Shown: positions 42,739 through 51,216 of the stretch, piece after piece
Layout: each line of letters opens with the position of its first letter
Position numbering within the stretch: the stretch's first letter is position 1
NCBI RefSeq assembly: GCF_013407955.1
Contig: NZ_JACCBU010000001.1
Coordinates: 4,464,001 to 4,528,000 of the forward strand
From: Microlunatus parietis
Lineage (GTDB): Bacteria > Actinomycetota > Actinomycetes > Propionibacteriales > Propionibacteriaceae
DNA: 64,000 bases
Direction of reading: 5' to 3'
Position numbers and translations under genes: made by a program
Notes under the pieces: generated by a model
The model's input: the letters and a program-made list of their open reading frames with translations, nothing else
What the model was told of the DNA's origin: nothing
Databases searched by the model: none

Positions 42739-44015
42739 GTTCGCACCATCCCGTGGTTCCAGAGCGATGAGATCGGAAGCAGGTAGATGTCATCCCCCAT
42801 GGAGAAGCCCTGCTCTCCCAGGTAGAACACGATGCCAGCCGCGAACCGATCCCCGAGTTTGCCGCGCAGCCATCGAAGGTGTCGGTCGGCGTCGGCTCGG
42901 GGTGACAACGAGGCTTTGACCTCGATCGCGACAATCCGTCCGTCCCTTCCCTCACAGATGAAGTCGATCTCTCGCCCGTCCCGATCTCGGAAGTGGCTGA
43001 GCCTCACGTCCTCCGCGACCGCATCCGACTTGAGCAACTCGGTCAGGACGAAGGACTCGACCAATCCGCCGAGAGCCGGGGCGCCGGGCCTCCGCAGGGA
43101 AACCGGCGTCGCACCCAACTGCTGCGCCAACAGGCCGGTGTCGGTCAGGAACACCTTCGGCGATTTCGTGAGTCGGGACGTGGCATTGGTCGACCACGCC
43201 GGAACAGTTGCGGTGAGAAAGACCGTGTCGAGATGGGCCAGGTAGGTCTGAGCGGTCGGGATCGAAACGTCCAGCTCCCTGGCCAGGTCGCTGTAGACCA
43301 GAAGGCCTGCTGATCGTGCGGCAATCAGGCCCAGCAGCCGCTCCAGTAGGCGAACGTCCCGGATCGAGGCGAAGGCGTCGATGTCCCGGGAAATGATCGT
43401 CTGAACGTAGGAGGAGTACCAACTGCCGCGCAGGCGGTCCGAGCGAAGCCGAATCGCCTCAGGGTATCCGCCGGTGCAGATGGCCTCGAGGTATGCGTCC
43501 CTGGTCCACCGCGAGTGATGTCCGATGAGCGACCTCGGTTCAGCCAGTGCGCGTTGAATCAGGTGCGGCACCTGCCCCGCCGACCGCTCGGCCATGCTCA
43601 GTGGCCAGAGGTCGATGAATACCGCGCGGCCCGCCAGGGACTCTGAAATCCCCGGTGTGGTGAGGAACCGGGTCGATCCCGAGAGGATGAACTGTCCAGG
43701 CTGCCGATTCGAGTCGACGATCTGCTTGATCGTCCGAACCAGTCGGTCGCCGCCGAGCTGGACCTCATCGATGATGAGTGGCGTTTCCGAAGGCTGGGCG
43801 AACGTGGCCGGGTCGGTCTCTGCCACGCGGCGGACGGCAGGCAGATCGAGGGTTCGGTATTCTCCGCCGCGGTGCCGCTGGTGCTCGTGCAGGAGCGTGG
43901 TCTTGCCCGCCTGGCGAGGACCGTTGACGATGACGACACGGAATGCCTCGGTGAACTCCTGCAGTTGCGCGGAGGCGAAGCGGGTGACGAGACCTCGGTT
44001 GTCGTTCTGGCTCAC
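42735..44015 (-). CDS. AAA+ ATPase with DUF4143 domain
   Basis: 426 aa, GTG start at 44013-44015. Walker A GPRQAGKTTLL (residues 32-42), Walker B LIIDEVQ, sensor ILSGSTRFL, then the DUF4143 domain (GGYPEAIRLRSDRLRGSWYSSYVQTIISRDI ... LLVYSDLARELDVSIPTAQTYLAHLDTVFL ... GREIDFICEGRDGRIVAIEVKAS), which carries a winged helix and a nuclease-like E-x-D...E-x-K core. The family is sporadic, multi-copy and of uncertain function, with defence or regulation suggested. Thirty bp upstream is a striking 23-bp iteron array. The gene contains no TGATCA and its codon use is less GC-biased than its neighbours', so it was probably acquired by transfer. Confidence 0.88.
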   Translation of the reverse strand: MSQNDNRGLVTRFASAQLQEFTEAFRVVIVNGPRQAGKTTLLHEHQRHRGGEYRTLDLPAVRRVAETDPATFAQPSETPLIIDEVQLGGDRLVRTIKQIVDSNRQPGQFILSGSTRFLTTPGISESLAGRAVFIDLWPLSMAERSAGQVPHLIQRALAEPRSLIGHHSRWTRDAYLEAICTGGYPEAIRLRSDRLRGSWYSSYVQTIISRDIDAFASIRDVRLLERLLGLIAARSAGLLVYSDLARELDVSIPTAQTYLAHLDTVFLTATVPAWSTNATSRLTKSPKVFLTDTGLLAQQLGATPVSLRRPGAPALGGLVESFVLTELLKSDAVAEDVRLSHFRDRDGREIDFICEGRDGRIVAIEVKASLSPRADADRHLRWLRGKLGDRFAAGIVFYLGEQGFSMGDDIYLLPISSLWNHGMVRT

Positions 44016-44044
44016 GGGCCACCCATCTGGCGGACTGTCGGGTG

Positions 44045-44159
44045 AGATCTGCCGAATCTATCACTTTAGATCTGCCGACTCGCGAATCATAGATCTGCCG
44101 ATCCCGAAACCTTAGATCTGCCGAGGCTTTCACTTCCGATCTGCCGAGCTCCCGGCTTC
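44045..44159 (-). repeat. Five-copy 23-bp iteron array upstream of the DUF4143 gene
   Basis: AGATCTGCCGA starts at 44045, 44068, 44091 and 44114, and CGATCTGCCGA at 44137: exactly 23 bp apart each time. The 12-bp spacers differ but tend to end in ACTTT/CCTT/CTTC. Degenerate copies extend the phase on both sides (44023 and CGACCCGTCGA at 44160). The array fills the gap between ppa and the ATPase gene; on the minus strand it also contains TAGATT (44055-44060), a possible -10. It is not coding (23 is not a multiple of 3) and too short-period for CRISPR. Confidence 0.85.
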
Positions 44160-44171
44160 CGACCCGTCGAG

Positions 44172-44672
44172 TCAGAAGTGCTGCTCCTTGGCCCGCTCGA
44201 AGGAGGCTCGGACCTCCTTCTCGGCCTCCTCGACGCCGGTCCAGGTGGCGCCCTCGACGGACTTGCCGGGCTCCAGGTCCTTGTAGACGGTGAAGAAGTG
44301 CTCCACCTCGAGCAGCAGGTAGTCGGAGATGTCCGCAATGTCGGAGATCGCGTCGTTGCGCGCGTCGCCGGCCGGCACGCACAGCACCTTGTCGTCGCCG
44401 CCGGCCTCGTCCTTCATCCGGAACATCGCGACCGCCCGACACTCGATCAGGCAGCCGGGGAACGTCGGCTCGGGCAGCAGCACCAGCGCGTCCAGCGGGT
44501 CGCCGTCCTGGCCCAGGGTGCCCTCGATGAAGCCGTAGTCGGCCGGATAGGCGGTCGAGGTGAACAGGGTCCGGTCCAGTCGGATCCGGCCGGTCTGGTG
44601 ATCGACTTCGTACTTGTTCTTCTGTCCCTTCGGGATCTCGACGGTCACATCGAACGTTAGCCGGTCGCTCAC
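44172..44672 (-). CDS. ppa: Inorganic pyrophosphatase
   Basis: 166 aa. The GTG at 44670-44672 is taken as start because GGAGGAGGAGCA lies immediately upstream; a GTG at 44690 would place that site inside the gene. Family I signatures: VEIPKGQKNKYEVDHQTGRIRLDR, YPADYGFIEGTLGQDGDPLDALVL (the D-x-D-x-x-D metal cluster) and KDEAGGDDKVLCVPA. It hydrolyses pyrophosphate from biosynthetic reactions in the cytoplasm. Divergent from dacB, the usual actinobacterial arrangement. Confidence 0.97.
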   Translation of the reverse strand: MSDRLTFDVTVEIPKGQKNKYEVDHQTGRIRLDRTLFTSTAYPADYGFIEGTLGQDGDPLDALVLLPEPTFPGCLIECRAVAMFRMKDEAGGDDKVLCVPAGDARNDAISDIADISDYLLLEVEHFFTVYKDLEPGKSVEGATWTGVEEAEKEVRASFERAKEQHF

Positions 44673-44778
44673 TGCTCCTCCTCCACGCACGCCCGATTAG
44701 GATGGCCCGGGCACGCCGAGCATAGTGGCTGATCGCAGCCGCCTTCCAAGGCCGGCGGGGGGCCCACGGGAGGAACGA

Positions 44779-46182
44779 ATGCGGGTGTCGCGGACGGATC
44801 GGCGCCGCCGACGACCGGCGATCGCCGGCTTCGGGATCGGCTTGGCGCTGCTCGGGCTCGGCTCCGCGTGCAGCCCGTTCCCGCAGGTCTCGGCCACCGA
44901 CCAGACGCCGCCGCCCGCCAGCACCGCGCCGCCGACGCCGACCCCGACCGTTGCGGCCGAGCCGGCCGCCGCACCGGCACCCGTCCTGAAGCCGGTCGGC
45001 AAGGGTCCGGTCCCGGATCCGGACCGGGTGAAGCGCGCGATCGAGCGGGTCGGCTCGCCCAAGGCCGAGCTCGGGGCCGTGGTCGAGGAGGTGTTCACCG
45101 GCAAGACGTTGTACGACCGCAACGGCGACGATCCGGTGCTGCCCGCCTCGACGGTGAAGCTGCTCACCTCAGCGGCGGCACTGGCCGCGCTCGGCCCGGA
45201 CCACGAGTTCAGCACGAAGGTGGTGGCCGGCGCGAAGGGCCAGGTGATCCTGGTCGGCGGCGGCGACCCGTACCTGACCGACACAACGGTCCCGGACAGC
45301 TATCCGGCCCGCGGCTCGCTCGACGTCCTGGCCGCGCAGACCGCCCGCCAGCTCCGCAAGAGCGGGCAGACCACGATCAGGCTCGGCTACGACGAGAGCC
45401 TGTTCACCGGCCGGGCCTGGAACGCGACCTGGCCCGGCAACTACCGCGACCAGGTCACGCCGACCTCGGCGCTGTGGGTCAACGAGGGACGGCACCAGGG
45501 CGCGCCGCGGGACACCGATCCCGCCAAGGCGGCCGCCGCGGCGTTCGCCAAGGCGTTGAAGCAGCAGAAGATCTCCGTCACCAAGATCACCGAGCAGAAG
45601 GCGGCGGCGAAGGCCAAGCCGCTGGCCTCGGTGTCGTCGATGCCGCTGGAACGGATCGTCGAGCAGGTGCTGCTGACCAGCGACAACGACGGCGCCGAGG
45701 TGCTGTTCCGGCACCTCGCCGTCGCGGCGGACCGGCCCGGGTCGATCGACGAGGCGCAGCAGCAGCTCGAGGAGAGCCTCACCGAGCTGAAGGCCTGGGA
45801 CAAGGAGTCCGAGGTGTACGACGGCAGCGGGCTGTCCCGGCAGAACCGGGTGCCGGCCGAGGTACTGGTGGCCGTGCTCCGGGCCGCCGCCTCCGATGAT
45901 CATCCGGAACTCCGGGCGGTGCTGACCGGGCTGCCGGTCGCCGGTGCCGAGGGTACGTTGCGGAGCCGGTTCACCGACCCGGCGGCGGAGGACGGGATCG
46001 GCGTCGTGCGCGGCAAGACCGGGACCCTGACCGGGGTCTCCTCGCTGGCCGGCATCGTGCGCACCGAGGACGGCGCCCTGCTGGCGTACGCCTTCGTGAT
46101 CAACGAGCCGAAGGATCCGTGGCTGGCCCGGGAATGGGTGGCCAAGGCCTCGACCGCCCTGGCGCGCTGCGGTTGCGCATAG
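44779..46182 (+). CDS. dacB: D-alanyl-D-alanine carboxypeptidase/endopeptidase (PBP4 type)
   Basis: 467 aa, start ATG 44779 behind GGGAGGAACGA. Signal/anchor with a lipobox-like LGLGSAC near residue 33, then a Pro/Thr-rich linker. Active-site motifs: PASTVKLLTSAAALAALG (S-x-x-K about residue 123), TSDNDGAEVL (S-x-N about 301) and VRGKTGTL (K-T-G about 412), as expected for a class C penicillin-binding protein trimming peptidoglycan outside the membrane. A -10-like TAGGAT lies at about 44697. First gene of the dacB-DUF2342-tilS-hpt block. Confidence 0.93.
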   Translation: MRVSRTDRRRRRPAIAGFGIGLALLGLGSACSPFPQVSATDQTPPPASTAPPTPTPTVAAEPAAAPAPVLKPVGKGPVPDPDRVKRAIERVGSPKAELGAVVEEVFTGKTLYDRNGDDPVLPASTVKLLTSAAALAALGPDHEFSTKVVAGAKGQVILVGGGDPYLTDTTVPDSYPARGSLDVLAAQTARQLRKSGQTTIRLGYDESLFTGRAWNATWPGNYRDQVTPTSALWVNEGRHQGAPRDTDPAKAAAAAFAKALKQQKISVTKITEQKAAAKAKPLASVSSMPLERIVEQVLLTSDNDGAEVLFRHLAVAADRPGSIDEAQQQLEESLTELKAWDKESEVYDGSGLSRQNRVPAEVLVAVLRAAASDDHPELRAVLTGLPVAGAEGTLRSRFTDPAAEDGIGVVRGKTGTLTGVSSLAGIVRTEDGALLAYAFVINEPKDPWLAREWVAKASTALARCGCA

Positions 46183-46185
46183 CAT
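46180..46185 (+). promoter_or_regulatory. -10-like element overlapping the dacB stop
   Basis: TAGCAT reuses the TAG stop of dacB and ends 6 nt before ATG 46192; no ribosome site is present in between. Confidence 0.35.
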
Positions 46186-46191
46186 CGTGGC

Positions 46192-47271
46192 ATGGCTACC
46201 ACGATGGTCGACTGGAACGTCGCGACCCAGACCGCACGCCGGCTGGTGAAGCCGGGACCCGAGATCTCCCGGGCCGGTGCCCGGTCGGCCGTCGCCGCCC
46301 TCCGCGAGGCGGCCGTGCGGGCGGAGGCGTACGTCGCGGAGGTGACCGGCCTCCGGGTGCCCGGGCCGACCGCGCCGGTGCTGGTGGTCGACCGGCCCGG
46401 CTGGATCCAGGCCAACCTGGACGGTTTCCGGCACATCGTCGCCCCGCTGTCGGCCAAGTTCGATCACCGGCTCGCCGAGAACCCGTCCCAGGTGCAGCAG
46501 ACGATGGCGCAGGTCGGCGCCCGGGTGACCGGGGTCGAGATCGGTGCGCTGCTCAGCTACCTGTCGCCGAAGGTGCTCGGCCAGTTCGACCCGTTCCATC
46601 CGGGGACCGACGGCGAGCCGGGCGGCCGGCTGCTGCTGGTCGCGCCGAACATCGTGCACGTGGAGCGGGAACTGCAACTCGACCCGGCCGACTTCCGGCT
46701 CTGGGTCTGCCTGCACGAGGAGACCCACCGGGTCCAGTTCACCGCGGTGCCCTGGTTGCGGGACCACCTGAACGGCCTGATCGAGAAGCTGGTCGCCTCG
46801 GCTGACCTGGACGCCGGCGTGATGGGCGACATGATCAAGAACGCCGCGCGCAAGATCGGCGACGGGCTCCGCGGCGACGAGGAGATCTCGATCATCGACC
46901 TGGTGCAGACGCCGGAGCAGCGGGAGACGGTGGACGCCATGACCGCCGTGATGTCGCTGCTCGAGGGGCATGCCGACGTCGTCATGGACAGCGTCGGCCC
47001 CGACGTGATCGGCACGATCACCGAGATCCGGCGCAAGTTCAACGTCCGCCGCGAGGGCCACGGGTTCGACAAGATCATCCGTCGGCTGCTCGGGCTGGAC
47101 GCCAAGATCAGGCAGTACCGCGACGGCGCGGCGTTCTGCCGTCGGGTGCTGGACCGGGTCGGCATGAACGGCCTCAACCAGGTCTGGATCTCGCCGGAAA
47201 CCCTGCCCAGCAAGGACGAGATCGCGTTCCCCGACCTGTGGCTGAACCGGGTGCACGGCACCCCGGCCTGA
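46192..47271 (+). CDS. Zinc-dependent metalloprotease, DUF2342 family
   Basis: 359 aa. LWVCLHEETHRVQF carries the H-E-x-x-H zinc site and SLLEGHADVVMD the downstream E-G-H metal ligand, both diagnostic of DUF2342, an actinobacterial family that some models link to coenzyme F420 producers. DRPGWIQANLDGFRHIVAPL is another conserved block. It has no signal peptide, so a cytoplasmic peptidase role is implied; substrate unknown. In many Actinobacteria it lies between dacB and tilS exactly as here. Confidence 0.92.
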   Translation: MATTMVDWNVATQTARRLVKPGPEISRAGARSAVAALREAAVRAEAYVAEVTGLRVPGPTAPVLVVDRPGWIQANLDGFRHIVAPLSAKFDHRLAENPSQVQQTMAQVGARVTGVEIGALLSYLSPKVLGQFDPFHPGTDGEPGGRLLLVAPNIVHVERELQLDPADFRLWVCLHEETHRVQFTAVPWLRDHLNGLIEKLVASADLDAGVMGDMIKNAARKIGDGLRGDEEISIIDLVQTPEQRETVDAMTAVMSLLEGHADVVMDSVGPDVIGTITEIRRKFNVRREGHGFDKIIRRLLGLDAKIRQYRDGAAFCRRVLDRVGMNGLNQVWISPETLPSKDEIAFPDLWLNRVHGTPA

Positions 47272-47282
47272 CCTGGATCCGG

Positions 47283-48266
47283 ATGGCCGTGAAGGCGCTC
47301 GGGCCGGCGCAGCTCGAGGTGGTGCAGGCGATCACCCGGGCGCTGACCGACGTCGATCATGGTCTGCTGGTCGCCTGCTCCGGCGGTCCGGACTCGCTCG
47401 CCCTCTCCGTCGGCGCGCACCAGGTGGCCCGCCGGACCGGCCGGCCGCTGACCGCGGTGATCATCGATCACGGGCTGCAGGACGGTTCCGGTCAGGTCGC
47501 CGAGCGCGTTCATGATCAACTCAGTGGGTACGGGCTCTCCGCCGTCGAGGTGATCAAGGTCGAGGTGGCGCGCGACTCCGGCGACGGGCCGGAGGCGGCC
47601 GCCCGGACCGCCCGCTACCGGGCTCTGGACGAGGCCGCGGACCGGCTCGGCGCGACCACGATCCTGCTCGGGCACACCCGGGACGACCAGGCCGAGACCG
47701 TGCTGCTCGGCCTGGCCCGCGGCTCCGGCACCCGGTCGCTGGCCGGGATGGCGTCGAGATCCGGAAGGCTGGTCCGGCCGCTGCTCGAGCTGCCCCGGGC
47801 GACCACCGAACAGGCCTGCGCCGAGGCCGGGCTGACGCCGTGGCGGGACCCGCACAACGCCGACCCGGCCTATGCCCGGGTCCGGGTCCGCGACCGGGTG
47901 CTGCCGGTCCTGGAGACCGAACTCGGCCCGGGGATCGCGGCCGCGCTGGCCCGGACCGCCCGGCTGGCCCGCGACGACGCCGACCTGCTGGACGAGCTGG
48001 CCGAGCGGGCGGCGGCCGAGGTCCGTACCGGCGACGGGTTGGAGTGTGCCGGGACGCTCGCCTTGCCGGCGGCGCTGCGGGCTCGGGTGCTGCGCTCCTG
48101 GCTGCAGGAACGGGGCGCCCGGGAGGTGTCCGCGGAGCGGTTGGCGGAGGTGACCCGGCTGGTCACCGACTGGCACGGCCAGGCCGGGATCGACCTGCCC
48201 GGGGTGACCGTCACCCGACGCGAGGGACGGCTGATCACGTGTGGCAGGCTTGGCGATCGTGGATGA
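47283..48266 (+). CDS. tilS: tRNA(Ile)-lysidine synthetase
   Basis: 327 aa from ATG 47283. LLVACSGGPDSLALSV is the PP-loop (SGGxDS, about residues 33-38), VIIDHGLQDGS and LLGHTRDDQAETVLLGLARGSGTRSLAGM are the TilS-specific blocks, and RPLLELPRATTEQACAEAGLTPWRDPHNAD the lysine-handling region. It converts the wobble C of tRNA-Ile(CAU) to lysidine, an essential step. It overlaps the 5' end of hpt. Confidence 0.95.
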   Translation: MAVKALGPAQLEVVQAITRALTDVDHGLLVACSGGPDSLALSVGAHQVARRTGRPLTAVIIDHGLQDGSGQVAERVHDQLSGYGLSAVEVIKVEVARDSGDGPEAAARTARYRALDEAADRLGATTILLGHTRDDQAETVLLGLARGSGTRSLAGMASRSGRLVRPLLELPRATTEQACAEAGLTPWRDPHNADPAYARVRVRDRVLPVLETELGPGIAAALARTARLARDDADLLDELAERAAAEVRTGDGLECAGTLALPAALRARVLRSWLQERGAREVSAERLAEVTRLVTDWHGQAGIDLPGVTVTRREGRLITCGRLGDRG

Positions 48267-48810
48267 CACCGACATCATCGGCGACCTGACGAATGTCCTG
48301 TACACGCCCGAGGACATCGCCGAGCGGATCGCCGAACTCGGCGCCAAGATCGACGCCGACTACGCCGACAAGGGGCTGGTCCTGGTCGGCGTGCTGAACG
48401 GGGCCGTGATGGTGATGGCGGACCTGTCCCGGGCCCTGCGGAGTCACTGCACGATGGACTGGATGGCGATCTCCTCGTACGGGTCGGGGACCCAGTCGTC
48501 CGGCGTAGTGCGGATCCTCAAGGACCTCAACACCGACATCAGCGGCAAGCACGTGCTCGTCGTCGAGGACATCATTGACACCGGCCTGACGCTGTCGTAC
48601 CTGATCAGCAACCTGCAGTCGCGCGACCCGGCCAGCCTGCGGATCATGACGATGTTCCGCAAGCCCGAGGCCGCCCGCAACGCCGTCGACGTCGCCTACG
48701 TCGGCTTCGACATCCCGAACGAATTCGTCGTCGGCTATGGCCTCGACTTCGACGGCCGCTACCGCAACCTGCGCAGCGTCGGGACCCTCGCCCCGCACAT
48801 CTACAGCTGA
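48241..48810 (+). CDS. hpt: Hypoxanthine phosphoribosyltransferase
   Basis: 189 aa from GTG 48241; an in-frame GTG at 48259 (giving VDDTDIIGDL) fits the family N-terminus as well, and neither has a strong ribosome site, so the start is uncertain by 18 bp. LVLVGVLNGAVMVMADLSRAL, YGSGTQSSGVVRILKDL and the PRPP loop VLVVEDIIDTGLTLSYL are conserved. It salvages hypoxanthine and guanine in the cytoplasm. In most relatives ftsH follows directly; here a strong hairpin and a 6-kb unrelated segment intervene. Confidence 0.95.
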   Translation: MAGLAIVDDTDIIGDLTNVLYTPEDIAERIAELGAKIDADYADKGLVLVGVLNGAVMVMADLSRALRSHCTMDWMAISSYGSGTQSSGVVRILKDLNTDISGKHVLVVEDIIDTGLTLSYLISNLQSRDPASLRIMTMFRKPEAARNAVDVAYVGFDIPNEFVVGYGLDFDGRYRNLRSVGTLAPHIYS

Positions 48811-48816
48811 GACGCT

Positions 48817-48891
48817 GACCGAAATCCAGCGCACTCGCGCGGATCCGGGCCGCATTGGGCCGATCCGGTCCAAGTGCGCTGGATCTCGGTC
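48817..48891. terminator. Long inverted repeat between convergent hpt and LysR genes
   Basis: The 19-nt arm 48817-48835 (GACCGAAATCCAGCGCACT) pairs with 48873-48891 at 18 of 19 positions, around a 37-nt GC-rich loop that itself contains GGATC/GATCC pairing. Its position between two convergent stops fits a bidirectional terminator, although no U-run follows; it could also be a dispersed hairpin element. Confidence 0.6.
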
Positions 48892-49750
48892 ACAGGTGCG
48901 GCAGCAGCCGCTCCAGCACCGGGTTGGTCGAGTCGGGGTTCCAGCAGGCGTGCAGGCTGACCGTCCGGGCCTCCGCCAACTCTCGGAAGACGACGCCCTC
49001 GACCCGCATCGCCGTACAGGACCGGGGCACCAGTGCGAAGCCGCGGCCTGCCCGGACCAGGGCGAGCATGGTCGGCACCTGGGAGGCGATCTGGGCGCGC
49101 AGGAAGTCCTGCATCCCGACCAGCGCTGCGCAGACGTCGTGCAGGTAGCGCGAGCCCTCCGGGCTGTAGCCGATGTAGTCCGCCGAGACGTCGCTCAGCC
49201 GGACCGGCCCGTCCACGGCGGCCAGCGGATGAGCCTCGGGCACAGCGATCACGAGTTGCTCGGTGTGGATCGGCACCGAGGCGAGCTCATCGGGGACCGG
49301 CGGCCGGACCAGGCCGAGGTCGAGGGTGCCGCTGATCAGGGCCGGGAACTGGATCTCGCTGGTCTGCTCGTCGAGCGCGACGCTGACGCCCGGCAGCACC
49401 CGGGTGAGCAGGGTGAGCACGTCGCCGAGCACCGCGTAGGCCCCGATCGCGGTGAAGCCGAGCCGCAGCGTGCCGGCCTGACCCGTGGCGACCCGGCGGG
49501 CCGACTCGGGCGCCGCCTCGACCAGGGTGAGCACCCGGCGGGCGTCGGCCAGGAAGGTCCGGCCGGCGGCGGTCAGGCTCACCCCGCGCGGCCCGCGGTC
49601 GAACAGCCGCACCTGCAGCGCCCGCTCCAGCGCCTGGATCTGCCGGGTCAGCGGCGGCTGGGTCATCGCCAGGCGTTCCGCGGCCCGGCCGAAGTGGAGC
49701 TCCTCGGCCACGGTGACGAAGCCGCGCAGCTGGGCCAGCGAATAGTCCAT
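48890..49750 (-). CDS. LysR-family transcriptional regulator
   Basis: 286 aa. N-terminal winged helix: LAQLRGFVTVAEELHFGRAAERLAMTQPPLTRQIQALERALQVRLFDRGPRGVSLTAAG, residues 5-62, most like the BenM/CatM/TfdR branch. The rest is the periplasmic-binding-like effector domain. The -10-like TACCGT (49757-49762, minus) lies 6 nt before its ATG. Its target could be the SDR gene next door or the hydroxyacid operon at 51979, but no T-N11-A site stood out. Confidence 0.93.
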   Translation of the reverse strand: MDYSLAQLRGFVTVAEELHFGRAAERLAMTQPPLTRQIQALERALQVRLFDRGPRGVSLTAAGRTFLADARRVLTLVEAAPESARRVATGQAGTLRLGFTAIGAYAVLGDVLTLLTRVLPGVSVALDEQTSEIQFPALISGTLDLGLVRPPVPDELASVPIHTEQLVIAVPEAHPLAAVDGPVRLSDVSADYIGYSPEGSRYLHDVCAALVGMQDFLRAQIASQVPTMLALVRAGRGFALVPRSCTAMRVEGVVFRELAEARTVSLHACWNPDSTNPVLERLLPHL

Positions 49751-49756
49751 GCCGTG

Positions 49757-49762
49757 ACGGTA
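49757..49762 (-). promoter_or_regulatory. -10-like element, leaderless LysR message
   Basis: TACCGT on the minus strand, 6 nt before ATG 49750. Confidence 0.35.
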
Positions 49763-49772
49763 TCCCTGCTGG

Positions 49773-50543
49773 TCACCCGGCCGCCCAGGCCCGGTCTCCG
49801 ACCAGGGTCGCCTCGGCGCCGCCGTCGGCGAAGATCACCTGGCCGGTGACGAACCGGTTCTCGGGTCCGGCGAGCCAGACGATCAGATGGGCGATCCACT
49901 CGGGCCGGCCGGGGAAGCCGAGCGGCTGCGGCGCGGCCGACTCGACGGCCTGCCGGACCTCGTCGTCGGCGAGGATCCAGGCCGCGGCCGGGGTGTCGAC
50001 GACGCCCGGCGCGACCGCGTTGAGCGGGATGCCGGCGCCGGCCCATTCCGGAGTCGGGGCGGTCCGCCGGATCCAGGCGTTCAGGGCCCGCTTGGCGAGG
50101 CCGTACGCGGAGCGCTGGAGCTCCGGGTCGCGCCCGACGAGCGCGGTCGCCGTGGCCTCGTCGCCGGCGGCGCAGGCCCGCAGGACCCGCTCGTCCGCAG
50201 GCGCGAGCGACGAGGTCGAGGACACGGCCACGGCGCGCGGGGCCGGGCTGCGGGCCAGCAGCGGGCGGAGCCCCTCGAGCGTGGCGACCGTACCGAAATA
50301 GTTCGTCTCGAGCAGGCCGGTCCGGCCGCCGCCGGCGACCGCCAGCACCGCGTCGATCGGTCCCCAGCGGGCCACCTGGTCGACCAGGGAACGGCGGCCG
50401 GTGGGCGTCGACAGGTCCGCGATGATGTCGGCGTCGTCGAGGTCGCAGCCGAGGACCGTGGCGCCCTGATCCCGGAGGAGCTTCGCGGTCGCGGCGCCGA
50501 TGCCCGAGGCCGAGCCGGTGACGACGTACCTGCGCCCGGTCAC
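49773..50543 (-). CDS. Short-chain dehydrogenase/reductase
   Basis: 256 aa from GTG 50541-50543, which overlaps the upstream stop (GTGA) and has GGAGGAGGACC in front. VVTGSASGIGAATAKLL is the NAD(P) motif, and SAYGLAKRALNAW holds Tyr-x3-Lys. Resembles 3-alpha-hydroxysteroid dehydrogenase/coniferyl-alcohol dehydrogenase-type SDRs, in which the sequence between is unusually long. Coupled to the membrane protein gene and so under the same TetR-type operators. Confidence 0.85.
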   Translation of the reverse strand: MTGRRYVVTGSASGIGAATAKLLRDQGATVLGCDLDDADIIADLSTPTGRRSLVDQVARWGPIDAVLAVAGGGRTGLLETNYFGTVATLEGLRPLLARSPAPRAVAVSSTSSLAPADERVLRACAAGDEATATALVGRDPELQRSAYGLAKRALNAWIRRTAPTPEWAGAGIPLNAVAPGVVDTPAAAWILADDEVRQAVESAAPQPLGFPGRPEWIAHLIVWLAGPENRFVTGQVIFADGGAEATLVGDRAWAAG

Positions 50544-51202
50544 CGGTCCTCCTCCGTCGGTTCGTCGCCGAGCAGCGGAACACCCCGCCGCCGGAAGTAG
50601 AGCTGACTGCACCCCTCGGCGAGGACGATCAGCACGACCAGCTTGACCGCGCCGATGACCGGAACCAGGTCGATCGGCAGCGTGTACGCCAGGACGACCG
50701 TGCTCGCCGCGTCGGCCAGCAACGCCGATCCCCAGATCACCGTGCAGCGGCGCACCACCCGCCGGAAGGCCGGGATGTCCCGCCAGGCGGCGTTGATCCC
50801 GTCCCGCAGCGCGCCGCCGGTGAAGGTGCGCAGCGCGAACAAGTAGTACGGGGTGCGCAGCAGGGTGAGCAGGATCCAGCCGCCGACCACCGCAGTGACC
50901 CAGCCGTCGCGCGCCAGCAGCGTTCGCGGGCTGCCGGTCAGGAACGACAGCGCGACGCTCAGCAGCAGGGCCGTCATGACCAGCGCTGCCAGCTGGTCGA
51001 TCCGGCGCTTCGTGATCACCGAATGGAGCGTCATGACGGCGGGGCCGACCAGGCCGAGCAGCAGCGCCGTCCATGGGTCGACGCCGAGTGCGCGCAGGCC
51101 GTAGAACACCGCGATCGGGACCGCGGCGTTGACGACAAGGCTCAGGGCGACCTCGCGTTGCGGGTTCGGCACGCGGTCCGTGGTTGCCGTTTTAATGACC
51201 AT
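50540..51202 (-). CDS. Integral membrane protein, VC0807-like
   Basis: 220 aa with five to six hydrophobic segments (LSLVVNAAVPIAVFYGLRALG, ALLLGLVGPAVMTLHSVI, LAALVMTALLLSVALSF, VTAVVGGWILLTLLRTPYYLFA). The pattern resembles the VC0807 family, which has no assigned function. Start ATG 51200-51202 lies inside the first of two palindromic operators, so binding of a TetR-type repressor would block both transcription and initiation. Confidence 0.72.
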   Translation of the reverse strand: MVIKTATTDRVPNPQREVALSLVVNAAVPIAVFYGLRALGVDPWTALLLGLVGPAVMTLHSVITKRRIDQLAALVMTALLLSVALSFLTGSPRTLLARDGWVTAVVGGWILLTLLRTPYYLFALRTFTGGALRDGINAAWRDIPAFRRVVRRCTVIWGSALLADAASTVVLAYTLPIDLVPVIGAVKLVVLIVLAEGCSQLYFRRRGVPLLGDEPTEEDR

Positions 51203-51209
51203 GTGGTCA
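51196..51209. promoter_or_regulatory. TetR-type operator 1, over a start codon
   Basis: TGACCATGTGGTCA: perfect 6-bp arms TGACCA/TGGTCA around two bases. It includes the ATG of the 51202 gene. Confidence 0.65.
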
Positions 51210-51216
51210 ATAGTAA

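Noticed and set aside
44045..44159. CRISPR array
   Set aside because: Repeats are 11 bp with 12-bp spacers, far below CRISPR repeat and spacer lengths, and no cas gene is near.
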